Below the pieces are notes generated by a model. It worked only from the letters and a program-made list of their open reading frames with translations. It was not told the DNA's origin and did not search any database. From NCBI GenBank assembly GCA_039621445.1, contig CP154957.1, positions 31,018,399 through 31,082,398 of the forward strand: a stretch of 64,000 nucleotides of DNA. The letters are read 5' to 3'. Numbering within the stretch: position 1 is the first letter of the stretch; each line of letters starts with the position of its first letter. Shown here one piece after another: positions 62,179 through 64,000 of the stretch. Position numbers and translations under genes: made by a program. This DNA comes from Euglena gracilis (lineage: Eukaryota; Euglenida; Euglenophyceae; Euglenales).

Positions 62179-63140
62179 TAAAAAATTTAAGGCACCTTAT
62201 ACCCCTGCATCCTACCTAAAGTCAGCATTTTTGATGGTGGTATGGAAATTATTGATGGTGGAATATATTTTTTGGTGGTGGGGTGTTCGGGGGGTCCGGG
62301 GGGTGGTATTTTTTGGTGGTGGGATGGATAATTTTGATGGTGGAATAGAAATTTTTGGTGGTGGAGTGATTATTTTTGATGGTGGTATGGAAATTATTGA
62401 TGGTGGAATTTTTTTTTTTTGGTGGTGGGGTGTTCGGGGGGTCCGGGGGGTGGTATTTTTTGGTGGTGTGATGGATAATTCCTGGCAACCAAACTTGAAC
62501 TTGTCCAAGCATATTGCTCCACCAAGTCATCCAATGATACGCAATTACGTATCACCAATTGCCGTGCACGTTCTTTCTCCTTCCTTGGTAAGCAATGAAT
62601 GAATTCCAGCTTGAATACCTCGGGATTTGAATCTTTGGTGGGCCCTTCAAAGGCCAGTAGTTTGTGGGTGTATGCGTGCACGCTTTTAAAATTATCCATC
62701 CCACCACCAAAAAATACCACCCCCCGGACCCCCCAAACACCCCACCACCAAAAAAAAAATCTATTCCACCACAAAAATTTTCATACCACCATCAAAAATA
62801 ATCACTCCACCACCAAAAATTTCTATTCCACCATCAAAATTATCCATCCCACCACCAAAAAATACCACCCCCCGGACCCCCCGAACACCCCACCACCAAA
62901 AAAAAATATATTCCACCACAAAAATTTTCATACCACCATCAAAAATAATCATTCCACCACCAAAAATTTCTATTCCACCATTAAAATTATCCATCCCACC
63001 ACCAAAAAATACCACCCCCCGGACCCCCCGAACACCCCACCACCAAAAAAATCTATTCCACCATCAAAAATTTCCATACCACCATCAAAAATGCTGACTT
63101 TAGGTAGGATGCAGGGGTATAAGGTGCCTTAAATTTTTTA
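62179..63140. mobile_element. Foldback element IV with captured gag fragment
   Basis: The left end (TAAAAAATTTAAGGCACCTT at 62179) and right end (ending 63140) are inverted copies. Arms 62179-62478 and 62691-63140 consist of GATGGTGG or CCACCATC repeats with a GGTCCGGGGGGTGG block; the right arm has one extra repeat unit. The loop is unrelated, non-repetitive DNA with a gag-like frame. Confidence 0.9.
62479..62665 (-). pseudogene. Captured gag fragment in the foldback loop
   Basis: On the minus strand the loop encodes GPTKDSNPEVFKLEFIHCLP, then KEKERARQLVIRN and DDLVEQYAWTSSSLVAR. The gag of the giant LTR element (about 11098-11280) encodes GPTQDDNPEVIKMEFIDCLP, KERARQLVIGR and EELVEQYASSCSSLVSR. 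The order and most residues agree, so this is a fragment of a related but not identical gag. A one-base shift lies near its start (GPP/GPT). Confidence 0.88.
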
Positions 63141-63409
63141 AGGTTCCTTTAAAAAAAACTCAAGAAACCTTTAAAAACAAATTAAATATTTGTCCAAAAT
63201 GATCCTTTGTAACCTCAAAACACAAAAAAAAACTTTCAAAAAAACCATTTAAAAAACTCTTTCCTTCTGGCATCGAAATTCGAGCAAAAATGAAGTCACA
63301 GTGGCAGGGGAGGCACAGAGCTCGTCGCTGTGGCACCCATTGTTCCCAGTCAAGCGGCAAAATGGTCCCGGTCGCCGAGGGTCGGCCGGGGCACTCGAGA
63401 CTGTTTGGG

Positions 63410-63590
63410 CTGGCGGTGACGGCTGCCGAGCTCCTGGGTCCGGCCCAGCAGCTTCGGCTGCAGCGCCACCGCCGAGTTGGCAAAGCCCAGGGGCACCGGC
63501 GGCCCGTCGCGCAGGCGCACGTGCTGCCCCGCGGCCAGAGGGCGCCGTCGTTTGGGGTGCCGGGAGACCATGGGCCAAACGAAAGGCAAA
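63410..63590 (-). CDS. Exon candidate
   Basis: The minus-strand text RRRPLAAGQHVRLRDGPPVP continues LGFANSAVALQPKLLGRTQE. The other frames are Pro/Ala-rich and less likely. No family is recognised. Confidence 0.35.
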
Positions 63591-63789
63591 GGCTGCCCAC
63601 GCAATGCGGAATGGAAACCTACGGTTGGCCGGCGGCAGCACCGCATGACCCCCCACTCTGAAAAAAAGGCTCCGTACCAATCGTTTCCAACCCAACAACA
63701 CGAAACGATGCCCTTTTTGACGAGACTTGCCGAAAATGTCGTTGGGGTGTTTCGGGTGACTTTGGGCTCTGACTTCGACAATTACTCAG

Positions 63790-64000
63790 AACCCGGAGGT
63801 CCACCCACCGCCCCCGCCGGGCGGCCCCTGCCCCCCGCCGTGGCCAGCCCCAGCCGCGCCAGCTCCGCAAACCACAGCTCCCACCACCGCCGGTCGGTCT
63901 TCCGCTGGTACCGCGTGGCCCGCTCCGCCGCCGCCGCCGCCGTCGGCTCCCGCTGGAGGTGCTCCAGCAGCTGCTCCGGCCCGAGGGGGTTTGGGTGCGC
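63790..64000 (-). CDS. Exon candidate running off the window, W-LWFAELARLGLA type
   Basis: From the window edge the minus strand encodes EQLLEHLQREPTAAAAAERA, TRYQRKTDRRWWELWFAEL and ARLGLATAGG. The last part matches the fragment at 58090-58250. The exon is cut by the end of the window. Confidence 0.5.

Overview
This window is eukaryotic nuclear DNA. It has GT-AG introns, an FHA-domain NIPP1-like gene, DIRS and Ty3/chromovirus retrotransposons, foldback transposons and long microsatellites. The host looks like a repeat-rich microbial eukaryote, perhaps an alga; I cannot place it further. No rRNA, tRNA or CRISPR array was seen.

Layout. (1) 41-4301, minus strand: a decayed DIRS-type retrotransposon (Gag-like, RT, RNase H, methyltransferase-like domain, tyrosine recombinase) with 35-bp inverted terminal repeats. 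(2) 4302-6339: non-coding DNA with a 0.37-0.39 kb direct repeat. (3) 6340-24734, plus strand: an 18.4-kb LTR retrotransposon with 5-bp target duplications (CTCTC), about 97.5% identical LTRs, a polypurine tract, a broken gag, a broken pol (protease, RT, RNase H, integrase, chromodomain) and, after pol, two extra reading frames: a ~1,380-codon proline-rich/zinc-site protein and a ~400-codon RING-like protein. Its coding sequence is dotted with short perfect hairpins. A 1.28-kb fragment of another retroelement, carrying the start of a DNA-methyltransferase domain, sits inside gag between 6-bp duplications. (4) 25562-33183: nested relics. These are a DIRS end fragment and an old retroelement split by a 6.1-kb non-autonomous LTR element (26375-32479) that is flanked by a 59-bp duplication. 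(5) 33262-41080: a minisatellite, then two copies of a GC-rich repeat with (CT)n tracts and long minus-strand frames carrying a repeated RIGEAK(N/Q)PGP motif. (6) 41247-41888: two exons of a host gene. (7) 42700-45250: GC-rich hairpin arrays and hairpin MITEs. (8) 46269-50148: a multi-exon minus-strand gene with zinc-finger and coiled-coil exons. (9) 50170-54920: a dense patch of foldback elements and palindromic arrays. (10) 56040-56940: three exons of a NIPP1/PPP1R8-like FHA gene. (11) 57480-64000: GC-rich minus-strand exon fragments that include duplicated exons, interrupted by a foldback element (62179-63140) whose loop carries a fragment of a gag related to that of the giant element.

The themes are nested retrotransposition, recurrent methyltransferase-like domains in retroelements, and an extreme abundance of palindromic DNA at every scale. 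Host genes survive as small exons between microsatellite-bearing introns. Exon joins were chosen by splice consensus and matching phase only.
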